A DNA stretch of 64,000 nucleotides from Pricia antarctica (GTDB taxonomy: Bacteria; Bacteroidota; Bacteroidia; Flavobacteriales; Flavobacteriaceae): the NCBI RefSeq assembly GCF_900101815.1, contig NZ_FNAO01000007.1, positions 310,001 through 374,000 of the forward strand. Direction: 5' to 3'. Positions 7,956 through 16,651 of this stretch are shown here, piece by piece (position 1 is the stretch's first letter; the number at the start of each line of letters is the position of its first letter). Below the pieces are notes generated by a model. The model saw only the letters and a program-made list of their open reading frames with translations, searched no databases and was not told the origin of the DNA. A program made the translations under genes and the position numbers.

Positions 7956-9254
7956 TTAGTCCCTGCCCCGTGACCTATTACTGGTGTTTCCGCTGCGGTT
8001 TTTGTTGGCCCCGCCACGATATTTAGAACTGCCCGAACGGTTCCGGTTTCTGGATCGGTTACGGTCGGGATTCGGTTTTCGTCGTGGTTGTTCCGTATGG
8101 GTTTCCGAGTCGTCATCCGCATCAACGAACTGATGTTCGGGCATACGGGGCACCTCTTGTTTTATCAGTTTTTCGATATCCCTAAGGTATGGCCTTTCCT
8201 CTTTATCGCAAAAAGATAGTGCGATTCCACTGGCGTCCGCACGACCCGTTCGCCCAATTCGGTGTACGTAAGTTTCGGAAACGTTCGGCAGGTCATAATT
8301 TATGACTAGGTTCAACTCTTCCACATCGATGCCACGCGCGGCGATATCGGTGGCTATCAATATCCTCAGCTTGCCTTCTTTAAAAGCACCCAACGCTTTT
8401 TGACGAGCGGCTTGGGACTTGTTACCGTGAATGGCGGCGGAACGGATATCGGCCTGTGCCAATTTTTTGACGATTTTGTTGGCGCCGTGCTTGGTTCGGG
8501 AAAATACCAAAACGGAATCGTCTGGCTTTTCCTTTACAATATGCGCCAATAGTTTTGGCTTGTTCTGTTTGCTGACGAAATAAACGCCTTGTTCCACTTT
8601 TTCCGCTGTGGCCTGTTCGGGCTTGATGGTCACCTGCTCAAAATCGCCCAATATTTTTCGGGATAGGTCTACGATGGATTTCGGCATGGTGGCCGAAAAG
8701 AAAAGGGACTGCCGTTTGGGCGGCAGTTTGGCAATGATTTTTTTGATGTCATGTATAAAGCCCATGTCCAACATCTGATCGGCCTCATCCAGTACGGCGA
8801 ATTCTAAGTCCCGAAACGAAATAAAGCCCTGATTCATAAGGTCAAGTAGCCTTCCGGGGGTGGCGACCAAAATATCTACACCACTTTGCAGGGCCCGTGT
8901 CTGGCTGCCTTGCTTTACGCCACCGAAAATGACGGTGGTTTTGAGGCCCGTGAAACGGCCATATGCGTTAAAACTTTCTCCGATTTGTATAGCGAGTTCA
9001 CGGGTAGGGGTGACTACCAATGCTTTTATCCGTCGTTTACCGGGCTGTCCATTTTGTGCATTGTACAGATGATGGAGAATAGGAATACCGAAAGCGGCAG
9101 TTTTCCCCGTGCCCGTCTGCGCTACACCTAGAAGGTCTTTTCTTTTTAGTAAAATGGGAATTGCCTTTTCTTGTATCGGGGTCGGGTTAGTGTATCCTTC
9201 TTGTTCGACCGCTTTTAAAATGGGCTCGGCCAACCCTAGATCTTTAAATGTCAT
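7956..9254 (-). CDS. DEAD-box ATP-dependent RNA helicase, RhlE-like
   Basis: The 432-residue protein has all core helicase motifs in order: Q motif (PTPIQEKAIP), Walker A (AQTGTGKTAAF), PTRELA, DEAD (VLDEADQMLDMGF), SAT (FFSATMP), ARGID and HRIGRTGRA. After the second RecA domain (about residue 365) comes a disordered Arg/Asn/Ser-rich tail, typical of flavobacterial RhlE proteins involved in ribosome assembly or RNA remodelling and cold growth. It is transcribed leftward. An exact TAnnTTTG element (TACCTTTG, complement of 9271-9278) lies just upstream of the start. Confidence 0.93.
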   Translation of the reverse strand: MTFKDLGLAEPILKAVEQEGYTNPTPIQEKAIPILLKRKDLLGVAQTGTGKTAAFGIPILHHLYNAQNGQPGKRRIKALVVTPTRELAIQIGESFNAYGRFTGLKTTVIFGGVKQGSQTRALQSGVDILVATPGRLLDLMNQGFISFRDLEFAVLDEADQMLDMGFIHDIKKIIAKLPPKRQSLFFSATMPKSIVDLSRKILGDFEQVTIKPEQATAEKVEQGVYFVSKQNKPKLLAHIVKEKPDDSVLVFSRTKHGANKIVKKLAQADIRSAAIHGNKSQAARQKALGAFKEGKLRILIATDIAARGIDVEELNLVINYDLPNVSETYVHRIGRTGRADASGIALSFCDKEERPYLRDIEKLIKQEVPRMPEHQFVDADDDSETHTEQPRRKPNPDRNRSRNRNRSGSSKYRGGANKNRSGNTSNRSRGRD

Positions 9255-9270
9255 AGTTGCAAATAAGCGG

Positions 9271-9278
9271 CAAAGGTA
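9271..9278 (-). promoter_or_regulatory. Candidate -7 promoter element for the DEAD-box helicase
   Basis: On the complementary strand the sequence reads TACCTTTG, an exact match to the Bacteroidota -7 consensus TAnnTTTG, 17 bp before the helicase start codon. No convincing TTG is seen at the -33 position. Confidence 0.45.
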
Positions 9279-9389
9279 GTTTAAAAAGATGTAAGACTAA
9301 AGGATGTAAGGTTACAAGACCTAATACAAAATAAAGCAGGACACCCAAGTACTTGGATATCCTGCCTCACTACTTAAAATTCGAAACGC

Positions 9390-11621
9390 TTAAAATGTCA
9401 CTGATAGCTTCCCTCGTAAATAGAAAGGGGAACCGGGTGTAAAATGGATTTCTTCCACCGATTGTGGCTCGTTGAACAAACGGCTTTCCGTTGCAAACTG
9501 GGTCTCGTTCCACTCGGTGTCGAAGAGGTTTTCGACGATAAGGCCCAAGGTCCAATTTTTGATGGAATAGTTGAGGTTTAGGTCGGTTACGAAATAGCCC
9601 TCCGCAACGATCGAATTATCTTCGTTGGCTGGCCGGTCATCGACATAACGGTAGCTGATACCGCCCGAAAAATTATGGATGTCACGGAAAGATAGTCCCG
9701 CGGAGGAAGTCAGATCGGGCGCAAGGGGAATATAGTTTTCTCCTGCAGGATTTTCTGTGCTTCTGGCATGGGTGTAGTTGATGTCCGCGTTAGCATACAG
9801 TCCATCGGCCAGTTGATAGCGCAAGCCAAAGTCTACACCATAGCGTTGCGTTTTTCCGCTGGGTTCAACAATGCCCGCATCACCCACGTAGACAAATTCC
9901 TGTTGCAAAAAGAGCGTCCACAATGCCGCATTGATTGCCAATCTGTCCATAGGTTTCAGTAGCGTACCCAAATCCGCACCAAAAGCAAGCGGTAAAATAT
10001 CTTCACCGGTGTCCGCAATGACGACTCTTGTATCGTTGGAATGGAAACCAATGCCTGATTTGGCGTATAGCTGAACGTTAGGACCAGGCGCGTAGATCAC
10101 GTTTAGTTTGGGTCCCAGAAATAGTTTGTCCTGACTTTTATCGTCATAGGTTTCCGATAGCAGATTGACGTAATCGAACTTGAAATAGTCAAGTCGCAGT
10201 CCAGGGTTGATGGTCCATTTGTCCTTTTTATAGGTCAGGTCGAAAAAGCCATACCCGTTAACCTCGTCAACGTTTCCATAGGCCAAGCGTTCCAATAAGG
10301 TCTGACGGTTGGCGGTGCGGGAAAGTTGTACATCATTCACATCGTCATACCTGAAACCAATACCGGCCTCGTATTTGAATTGGGAGTCGTGGTCGCCTAC
10401 ATGGATCGAATGTTCATAGACTGTTTCCGCACCGATGATGGTACGATCTTCATATTGGCGTATTTGATCGCCGTTTACGGGATCTTCCAAAAAGAAAGTA
10501 AAGTTCGAGAACAGTTCGAAATCGTATTTTGATATGTAGGCCTTCGATTTGACACTTGAATGCGCGTTGAGTTGTTTGGTATGGTTGACCAAAAAGTTCG
10601 ACCGGCTCGTCTTACCGCCCTCCGTGTCGTCTATGGCACCGAACCTAGTTATCAGTCCCTGATCAATGGCTCGCTGGGGAATCTGTCCCGATGCGTCCCA
10701 CTTACTTTGAAAATGTGACATGGTAAGGGTGAGGTCTTGGTCGATGCGATCGCTGTAATTGTAGCGCCCCATCAGATTAATACGGTTGAAATTCTGGGAT
10801 GCTTCGAACGGCCCGTCCGAAAGTACAAGCTCGGAAGCAATATAGGCATTGCTATAATCGCTCTCGGCTATCTTGAACATACCCGTGGTACGCAGACTAT
10901 TGAACTGCCCCACCTCCAATGATATGGAGTTTTTATCAATTTGTTTCCGTAGTCTAAGATCGATATATCCCGCGGTATTGAAATTTCCTTTATGTGCGTA
11001 ATACGGACCTTTTCCAAAATCGATATTGTCGATGGTTTCGGGAATGATAAAATGCATATCCGAATAGCCCTGTCCGTGGGCGTGGGATACCATGTTTACA
11101 GGTAATCCGTCAACATTGATGGCGATATCGGTACCATGGTCGATATCAAATCCGCGCAAAAATATCTGTTCGGCCTTTCCGCCACCGGCATGTTGGCCAA
11201 TGATCAATCCCGGGACTTTCCGCAAAATTTCCTGTGATGATTTTACGGGACTGGTCTTGATGTCGACGTTTACAAAATTGCTCAAGGCGTTTACTTTGGA
11301 AACCAAGACGACCTGATCCAGCGATACTGCCGATTCTACCATCGTGATATTGGCGGTGCCGTCCAATTGGACCTCTGTAATCGTCAACTCTTGCGTTTTG
11401 TATCCGAGGCTATAGAATCGAATGATATCTCCGGCGGAAATATCATCGAGCTCAAAATAGCCGGATACATTGGTATAGGTATATCCACCTGTCGTTTTAT
11501 TGAAAACGCCGACCCCTTCAAGCGCTTTAGTGTCTTCCGAGGTCACCGTTCCGTTAAGCTCGTGTGCGTAGAGACTGCTACAGGCGATAATTGTGAATAC
11601 TGTGAGTATATATTTTTTCAT
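9390..11621 (-). CDS. TonB-dependent outer-membrane receptor with carboxypeptidase-like domain
   Basis: The start is placed at 11621, where a signal peptide begins (MKKYILTVFTIIACSSLYAH); nine residues upstream are probably not translated. A carboxypeptidase-regulatory-like domain (about residues 24-110) is followed by the plug, with KVPGLIIGQHAGGGKAEQIF and NVDGLPVNMVSHAHGQGYSD, and a 22-strand-type beta-barrel ending in LRGKLSVTF. The plug is notably His-rich at VSHAHGQ and SDMHF, which recalls metal-uptake receptors more than SusC glycan porins, and no SusD gene is present. A short His-rich protein gene lies directly upstream on the same strand and the NRPS locus follows. I infer uptake of a metal or metal complex; the substrate is not proven. 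Confidence 0.85.
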   Translation of the reverse strand: MKKYILTVFTIIACSSLYAHELNGTVTSEDTKALEGVGVFNKTTGGYTYTNVSGYFELDDISAGDIIRFYSLGYKTQELTITEVQLDGTANITMVESAVSLDQVVLVSKVNALSNFVNVDIKTSPVKSSQEILRKVPGLIIGQHAGGGKAEQIFLRGFDIDHGTDIAINVDGLPVNMVSHAHGQGYSDMHFIIPETIDNIDFGKGPYYAHKGNFNTAGYIDLRLRKQIDKNSISLEVGQFNSLRTTGMFKIAESDYSNAYIASELVLSDGPFEASQNFNRINLMGRYNYSDRIDQDLTLTMSHFQSKWDASGQIPQRAIDQGLITRFGAIDDTEGGKTSRSNFLVNHTKQLNAHSSVKSKAYISKYDFELFSNFTFFLEDPVNGDQIRQYEDRTIIGAETVYEHSIHVGDHDSQFKYEAGIGFRYDDVNDVQLSRTANRQTLLERLAYGNVDEVNGYGFFDLTYKKDKWTINPGLRLDYFKFDYVNLLSETYDDKSQDKLFLGPKLNVIYAPGPNVQLYAKSGIGFHSNDTRVVIADTGEDILPLAFGADLGTLLKPMDRLAINAALWTLFLQQEFVYVGDAGIVEPSGKTQRYGVDFGLRYQLADGLYANADINYTHARSTENPAGENYIPLAPDLTSSAGLSFRDIHNFSGGISYRYVDDRPANEDNSIVAEGYFVTDLNLNYSIKNWTLGLIVENLFDTEWNETQFATESRLFNEPQSVEEIHFTPGSPFYLRGKLSVTF

Positions 11622-11724
11622 ATTAGTTATTATTTCAAGGGTATCCATGCCGAAGTTTCCGTTCAGAAAAGCGTATTTCTGAAAGGCTTCGTTGGATGTT
11701 TATTTTTTTGGGATGTACTTTCTT

Positions 11725-12195
11725 CTAAGCGGAAACGCGCTGTGGTGGTTCTTCGGGATGGACCAAAAAGCCTTTTTTGACTTTTTGTTCTACCGCATTG
11801 GTGCCTTGGGAAGTGGTAAGGGAAAATAATTTTGGTAGGATGACCTGTGACGAGCTGATATGCTTATCACATTTTATAAGGAGGAGTGCCGTATCGTCTT
11901 CGGAATTTTGCTCATCGGATGCATCGAAAATGGAATCCATCAAATTGAGCAAAGTGTGCTGGTGATCAGCGGAGACCATACTATGTTCATCCTTTTCATG
12001 GGCATAATGATCATGGCCTGTAGTATGTAAATGGTGGGAAATGACGGTTTCGGGGGCTTCCAAAAGATGTGAAATTTCATGAAAAACCGTACGGATCTGA
12101 TGGTGAATGGGGTTTGCCAAATAGCAGATGCCCATGAGCAGTGCCATGTATTTTAACGCGAACGGCTTCAAGCCTTTTTTTAGTCGTTTGTTCAT
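11725..12195 (-). CDS. Small histidine-rich membrane-associated protein
   Basis: The product has 156 residues. After a basic N-terminus there is a hydrophobic segment near residues 15-28 (YMALLMGICYLANP), which could be a signal anchor. A His cluster follows at about residues 50-80 (HHLHTTGHDHYAHEKDEH), ending in SADHQHT. The rest is acidic and low in complexity. His clusters of this kind usually bind Zn, Ni, Co or Cu. It lies about 100 bp upstream of the TonB receptor start on the same strand and 80 bp downstream of the NRPS stop, so it is likely functionally paired with the receptor. No named family is recognised. Confidence 0.7.
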   Translation of the reverse strand: MNKRLKKGLKPFALKYMALLMGICYLANPIHHQIRTVFHEISHLLEAPETVISHHLHTTGHDHYAHEKDEHSMVSADHQHTLLNLMDSIFDASDEQNSEDDTALLLIKCDKHISSSQVILPKLFSLTTSQGTNAVEQKVKKGFLVHPEEPPQRVSA

Positions 12196-12274
12196 ATTTT
12201 TATGGTAAGCGCTGCGCCAGCGCCAAGAGCCTTGCGCTCCACAAAGAAAGCGTAGGACGATTTGCGATCACCGT

Positions 12275-15200
12275 TTAGCTATTTTCCATCAGTTCGGTCA
12301 AAGTTTCTTCGATAAAAGTAGCATATTCGGCTATGGTGGGCCGTTCGAATATCTTGTTCAGGGGAAAATCGACCTCGATTTCCTCATTGATGCGTGCCGT
12401 GACCCTGATGGCGGCCAGCGAATGCCCTCCCAAGGCGATAAAATCATCGTGTACGCCCACTTTTTTAAGTTGCAATACTTCTTTCCAAACCCTTTCAAGC
12501 AGTGCTTCGATCTCGTTTCTCGGAGCGGTGTAGGGGGTGTCCATCGACAATTGTGCGCTACTCAGGTTCTCCAGCGCATTTTTATCGACCTTGCCGTTTT
12601 TGGTCAAGGGCATTTCATCCATATGCTTGAAAAGGGTGGGCACCATGTAAGCGGGTAATTTGCCGGAAAGATACTGCTGTAGATCTTTCACTGCAGTCTC
12701 TGGATTTCCCGTAAAGTATGCTACCAATTTTTCCGTCGGTTGTCGGTCGGCCTCCGATCTCTCATAGCCTATCTCTTCCATAATACGCATGACCTCGGTT
12801 TCGTCGATAACTTCGTTGATTTCCGCCAAACTTTCATTTCGGGTCTTATGGCCCAACCGAACATCCCAACTATAGGGAAAAGCATAATTGCTATAGCCAT
12901 CTTCCTTTTTATGTACATAGATGCCGACCTGATTGATCAGGCAATTCGTGGAACGCCCGGTATCGGTCGGCCGTACCCATCCTATTTTATCCTTTAGATA
13001 ATTCAATAGCTCTTCAAGGCTAACATCGCTGTAGCGGTAAAAATCTACGAATTGTACTTTTTCAAAAACAGCATCATCCTCGAACGCGGATACATCCAAA
13101 AGTCTTTGTACGGCGTCGGATTCGCGGTGATAGATTTTTCGTGCCTCCAGAATGGTATCGTCTATTTTGGTGGTATCCAAAGTATCCTCCCAAAAAAGCT
13201 CTTCGGTCAACCGGGTCTCGAAGAATTGGCCCCTTGAAAGTCCCGTGACGATAAAGGGAATCTCTTTTTTCAGCGCGATTTGGGTGCTTAGGGTATAAAT
13301 GGTCTTAAAACAGCCGTTGCAGACGTTGTGATGTCGGTGCAGGCTATCGACAAAAATTTCGTTCATATGCGGGGTTTCGCCGTACACATGGTCGACGCCC
13401 AGTTGAGTTACGATACGGTCGACATTGGCCTTGGCCTGTTCGGAGATGTAGCCATTGTCCATCGTAAAGGCCAAAACGTTCAGTCCCATATCGATAAGCC
13501 GCCCCAAAACGTAGGTACTGTCCTTACCGCCGCTCAAAAGAGAGATACAGTCGTACTTCGGACTTTCGCCCCGCTTCGAGGTTAATATCCGTACCAGTTC
13601 GTCATCGTTCTTGAAATAGCGCTTTACTTTATCCTCGTAGTTGGAGAACGAGGTGCAGAGTTGGCAGACGCCCTGTTCGTTAAACTCGATTTCCGGATAG
13701 TTGGAAGGGAGTCCGCATTGGATACAGTTGACCACCTCGTTTTCAGGAACGGTTTTTCTATCGGATACCACGACCACGGTACAATTTTCTATTTCGGGAT
13801 GTGCCGCCAAATTGGCCTCGATATCTGATAGTTCGATACGGTGTCCCCGGAGTTTGACCTGGTCGTCGATCCGACCCAGATATTCAAAATCCCCCGCGGC
13901 ATTTATTCGGGCCAGATCGCCAGTTCGGTACATTTTGGATTCTTTGGTAAAAGGATGGTCCACGAATTTAGAAGCGGTCATTTCATCAGCATTGGCATAG
14001 CCTTTTGCCAGCCCTCTACCACTTAGGTAAAGTTCGCCGATGACCCCTTTGGGAACAGCGTTTAAGTGGTTATCCAAAACAAAGGCTTGCATATGGGCAA
14101 TGGGTTTTCCGATGGGTACGGAAATGTCGGTGTGTTGCTCGACATCGAACTCGCTGACGATACAGCCCACAGTCGCCTCGGTGGGACCATATTCGTTATA
14201 GATTTTTAAATTTTTGGGTAAGTTGGATGCTATCGATTTTGCGAGCTGCACCCTAAAATCTTCCCCGCCGACTATCATTGTTTGTATAGGGGATGCACTT
14301 AAATTACGACCTTGGAGCAAGGCCAAATGGGATGGCGTCAGCTTAATGACATTTACCAAATTATCTTCTACCACTTCCAGAAGACTCATATCGGGCCCTG
14401 TTGGGTTTTCTTGATAAACAATGATCCGTCCACCATTTAGCAACGGCAGCAAGGTCGAAGTCAATGTGAGGTCAAAACCTATGGAAGTGAATAACGGAAA
14501 TACCGAGGTTTTGTCGATCTGATACCGTTTTCCGGCCCAATACAAATAATTCGAAATGGCCGCATGGGGTATCAAAACTCCTTTTGGGCGGCCCGTACTA
14601 CCCGAAGTATACAGTACATAGGCGAGGGCGTCAGGATTCGCCGCGACCCCTAAATTCGTGGTTGGTTCTTCGGACAGTCTATTTTTTTGTTCGGATAGTG
14701 TCAGTATGGAAATACCATCCAAATTAAGCCTTTTCCGCAAACCTTCTTCGGTTATAAGCAGGGTGCATCTGGAATCGGATAGCATATAGGCAATACGATC
14801 GGCAGCTTGGTCGGATGCGATGGGAATAAAAGCGGCGCCCGTTTTTAACACCGCCAAAACGCTGATGATATATTCGGAATTTCTGTGGAAATAAAGGGCT
14901 ACCTTATCCTCTTCGCCTATACCTTTTTTTTGTAGATAATGGGCCAGTTGATTGGCTTTTTTGTTCAGGCCGGCGTAGGTGAAAGTTTCTTTGTTGTATT
15001 GCAAAGCCACCGCGTTCGGATGCTCGGCCGTATTTTTTTCAAAACTCGCAACGATGCTATTTGGTGTTTCACTTAACGCGCTGTCCGCTTTGAAAAAAAG
15101 TGGCCTTTCTTTCGATGGTAGCAAACTTGGTTTATCGATAGCCATATCCACATCGGCCAACATGGCGTCCAATAGATTGAGAAAGTGATAGGGTACTTTA

Positions 15201-16408
15201 TGTATCAGTTCAGGACTGAATGTACCGTGGTTCAGATCAAAAAAGAGTTGGATTTCCGTATCGGGATCGTAATCCAGAACGTGACATCGTATCTGATGGT
15301 TGCTGTCTATGTGCCCGGTATAAATCCATTCCGAAGTGGTCTTAAAGCCGTTAAAATCGGGAAAACTGGTATGGATAAAATTCAAGACCGCATTGAAACC
15401 GCTTTTAGTCTCTTTGTCCGCCGAATCGTGTAGCGCATGTTTCAGGCTCTCGTTGTTTTCAAGCCTAACGTGTTGCAAAAGCGTGCGAAATGTATCTTTT
15501 TCCCCGATTTCCATGGCCAAGGGATAGATTTCCAAAAAATAGCCTACCGTATCGCGAAATTTACGGGATACCCGATTGTGTAATAGCGCGCCCAAGGTCA
15601 GGTTTTTTTGGCCACTGACCCGGTACATATAAATGAAAAGCAGACCGGACAACATAGTAAACAAGGTTTGCTGCTCGGTAAAACCTTTTATATCTGGATG
15701 TTTGAATAGGCGTTTTAATTTTTCGGAGCGTTCGGGCCCTAGAGGTATGGGAACCCTAGTGGCCTCTGTAGTCCTTGTCTTGGGTTTGACCCCGTAAAAA
15801 ACTGGTAATTCTCTCGAGGAAGTACGTATAGGGGACTCATGATATGTTTTTTCGTTTTGGGCAGTTGTCCGTTCCAATTCAGAGTTGACATACGCCACAT
15901 AGGTCGGACTTTCGATAGTAGGTTCTGCCGATGCATCCGCCAAAAGAGCGGTATAAAGGCCGGCCATTCTCTTGAATACAATTTTTCTTGAAACGCCATC
16001 GGTGACCAGGTGATGCATGTTAAGATACCAGATATATCTATTTTCCGAGATTTTAAGCAGTACGGTGTCAAAAACCTGATGGGAGAGGTCCAATTTCTGT
16101 TGGCTGCGCTGCAGTAACCACCCCGAAATGGACACATTTTCGGAATTTTCTGAAAAATCGAGAATCTCTAGCTCAAAATCAGGAATAGCCTCTACAAACT
16201 GGTACGGAATGCCATTTTCCTCCGAAAATCGCATTTGAAAGGCATCCGTAGTGTCCAAGAGCTGTTGAAAAGCTTTTTTGAATAGGCTTGTATTGATCGG
16301 CCCAAAGATATCGTATGAACAGGCCGTGTTGTACAGCGGTACATGGGGATTCATTTTCTGCCCCGTCCATAATGACAATTGCCCGGATGTTAGCTTTAAT
16401 TTCATCAA
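12275..16408 (-). CDS. Nonribosomal peptide synthetase C-A(PP-loop insert)-PCP, predicted Asn-activating
   Basis: The 1377-residue protein has a condensation domain (about 1-430, active-site HHLVTDG at 132-138) and an adenylation domain from about 450. A-domain motifs are YTSGSTGRPKG (600-610), NEYGPTE (738-744), YRTGD (827-831) and GRIDDQVKLRGHRIEL (845-860). The A domain is then interrupted at about 890-1222 by a PP-loop ATP pyrophosphatase, and resumes with LPAYMVP and NGKVDKNAL (1271-1279). A carrier domain follows with Ser1330 in LGGHS. There is no thioesterase. The ten specificity residues (D646, L647, T650, K689, I712, G714, E739, V747, G748, K1273) read DLTKIGEVGK, the known asparagine code. 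It is last in the A-ACP-NRPS operon, 6 bp after the ACP gene. Chain transfer to the TE-bearing synthetase at 19882 is inferred. Confidence 0.93.
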   Translation of the reverse strand: MMKLKLTSGQLSLWTGQKMNPHVPLYNTACSYDIFGPINTSLFKKAFQQLLDTTDAFQMRFSEENGIPYQFVEAIPDFELEILDFSENSENVSISGWLLQRSQQKLDLSHQVFDTVLLKISENRYIWYLNMHHLVTDGVSRKIVFKRMAGLYTALLADASAEPTIESPTYVAYVNSELERTTAQNEKTYHESPIRTSSRELPVFYGVKPKTRTTEATRVPIPLGPERSEKLKRLFKHPDIKGFTEQQTLFTMLSGLLFIYMYRVSGQKNLTLGALLHNRVSRKFRDTVGYFLEIYPLAMEIGEKDTFRTLLQHVRLENNESLKHALHDSADKETKSGFNAVLNFIHTSFPDFNGFKTTSEWIYTGHIDSNHQIRCHVLDYDPDTEIQLFFDLNHGTFSPELIHKVPYHFLNLLDAMLADVDMAIDKPSLLPSKERPLFFKADSALSETPNSIVASFEKNTAEHPNAVALQYNKETFTYAGLNKKANQLAHYLQKKGIGEEDKVALYFHRNSEYIISVLAVLKTGAAFIPIASDQAADRIAYMLSDSRCTLLITEEGLRKRLNLDGISILTLSEQKNRLSEEPTTNLGVAANPDALAYVLYTSGSTGRPKGVLIPHAAISNYLYWAGKRYQIDKTSVFPLFTSIGFDLTLTSTLLPLLNGGRIIVYQENPTGPDMSLLEVVEDNLVNVIKLTPSHLALLQGRNLSASPIQTMIVGGEDFRVQLAKSIASNLPKNLKIYNEYGPTEATVGCIVSEFDVEQHTDISVPIGKPIAHMQAFVLDNHLNAVPKGVIGELYLSGRGLAKGYANADEMTASKFVDHPFTKESKMYRTGDLARINAAGDFEYLGRIDDQVKLRGHRIELSDIEANLAAHPEIENCTVVVVSDRKTVPENEVVNCIQCGLPSNYPEIEFNEQGVCQLCTSFSNYEDKVKRYFKNDDELVRILTSKRGESPKYDCISLLSGGKDSTYVLGRLIDMGLNVLAFTMDNGYISEQAKANVDRIVTQLGVDHVYGETPHMNEIFVDSLHRHHNVCNGCFKTIYTLSTQIALKKEIPFIVTGLSRGQFFETRLTEELFWEDTLDTTKIDDTILEARKIYHRESDAVQRLLDVSAFEDDAVFEKVQFVDFYRYSDVSLEELLNYLKDKIGWVRPTDTGRSTNCLINQVGIYVHKKEDGYSNYAFPYSWDVRLGHKTRNESLAEINEVIDETEVMRIMEEIGYERSEADRQPTEKLVAYFTGNPETAVKDLQQYLSGKLPAYMVPTLFKHMDEMPLTKNGKVDKNALENLSSAQLSMDTPYTAPRNEIEALLERVWKEVLQLKKVGVHDDFIALGGHSLAAIRVTARINEEIEVDFPLNKIFERPTIAEYATFIEETLTELMENS
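12743..13741 (-). other. PP-loop ATP pyrophosphatase domain inserted in the A domain
   Basis: This segment encodes residues about 890-1222 of the synthetase. It opens with a zinc-ribbon-like part, CIQCGL (C895, C898) and GVCQLC (C915, C918) joined by PEIEFNEQ, which is the arrangement seen at the start of WbpG/WbuX-type N-acetyl sugar amidotransferases. The nucleotide-binding PP-loop is SGGKDS at 959-964. A further CxxC lies in HNVCNGCF (C1030, C1033) and a lone Cys at 1156. Three central cysteines also occur in TtcA/TtuA tRNA thiolation enzymes. The family activates a carbonyl by adenylation for attack by ammonia or sulfur; which one applies here is unknown. Confidence 0.85.
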
Positions 16409-16414
16409 TTTTTT

Positions 16415-16651
16415 TTAGTTCAGTTTGGTCGATAGATACTCTGAAATACTTGAAACCGTGTTGAAATTCTCGACGGTCATATCCTCAGGTGCTATTTTTA
16501 CTTTAAATTCCTTTTCAAGAAATACGACGAGCTGCATCATTCCCAGTGAATCGACAATGCCGTTTCCCAGTAGATCTTCCTCCAAATCAATATCATCCAC
16601 GGGTTCCATGGAAATTTCGGTTTTAATATAACTAATAATTTTATCGGTCAT
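16415..16651 (-). CDS. Discrete acyl/peptidyl carrier protein
   Basis: The 78-residue acidic helical protein has the phosphopantetheine attachment motif GIVDSLGM with Ser35. Its start codon overlaps the stop of the upstream adenylation enzyme (TGATG), implying translational coupling. It is the likely acceptor of the acyl group activated by that enzyme. The pantetheinyl transferase at 23946-24647 would convert it to the holo form. It probably presents a starter unit to the condensation domain of the synthetase encoded 6 bp downstream. Confidence 0.92.
   Translation of the reverse strand: MTDKIISYIKTEISMEPVDDIDLEEDLLGNGIVDSLGMMQLVVFLEKEFKVKIAPEDMTVENFNTVSSISEYLSTKLN

Noticed and set aside
9390-11621. 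SusC-type glycan porin
   Set aside because: It has a carboxypeptidase-like domain and plug but no SusD neighbour, and its His-rich plug and His-rich companion point to metal-related uptake.
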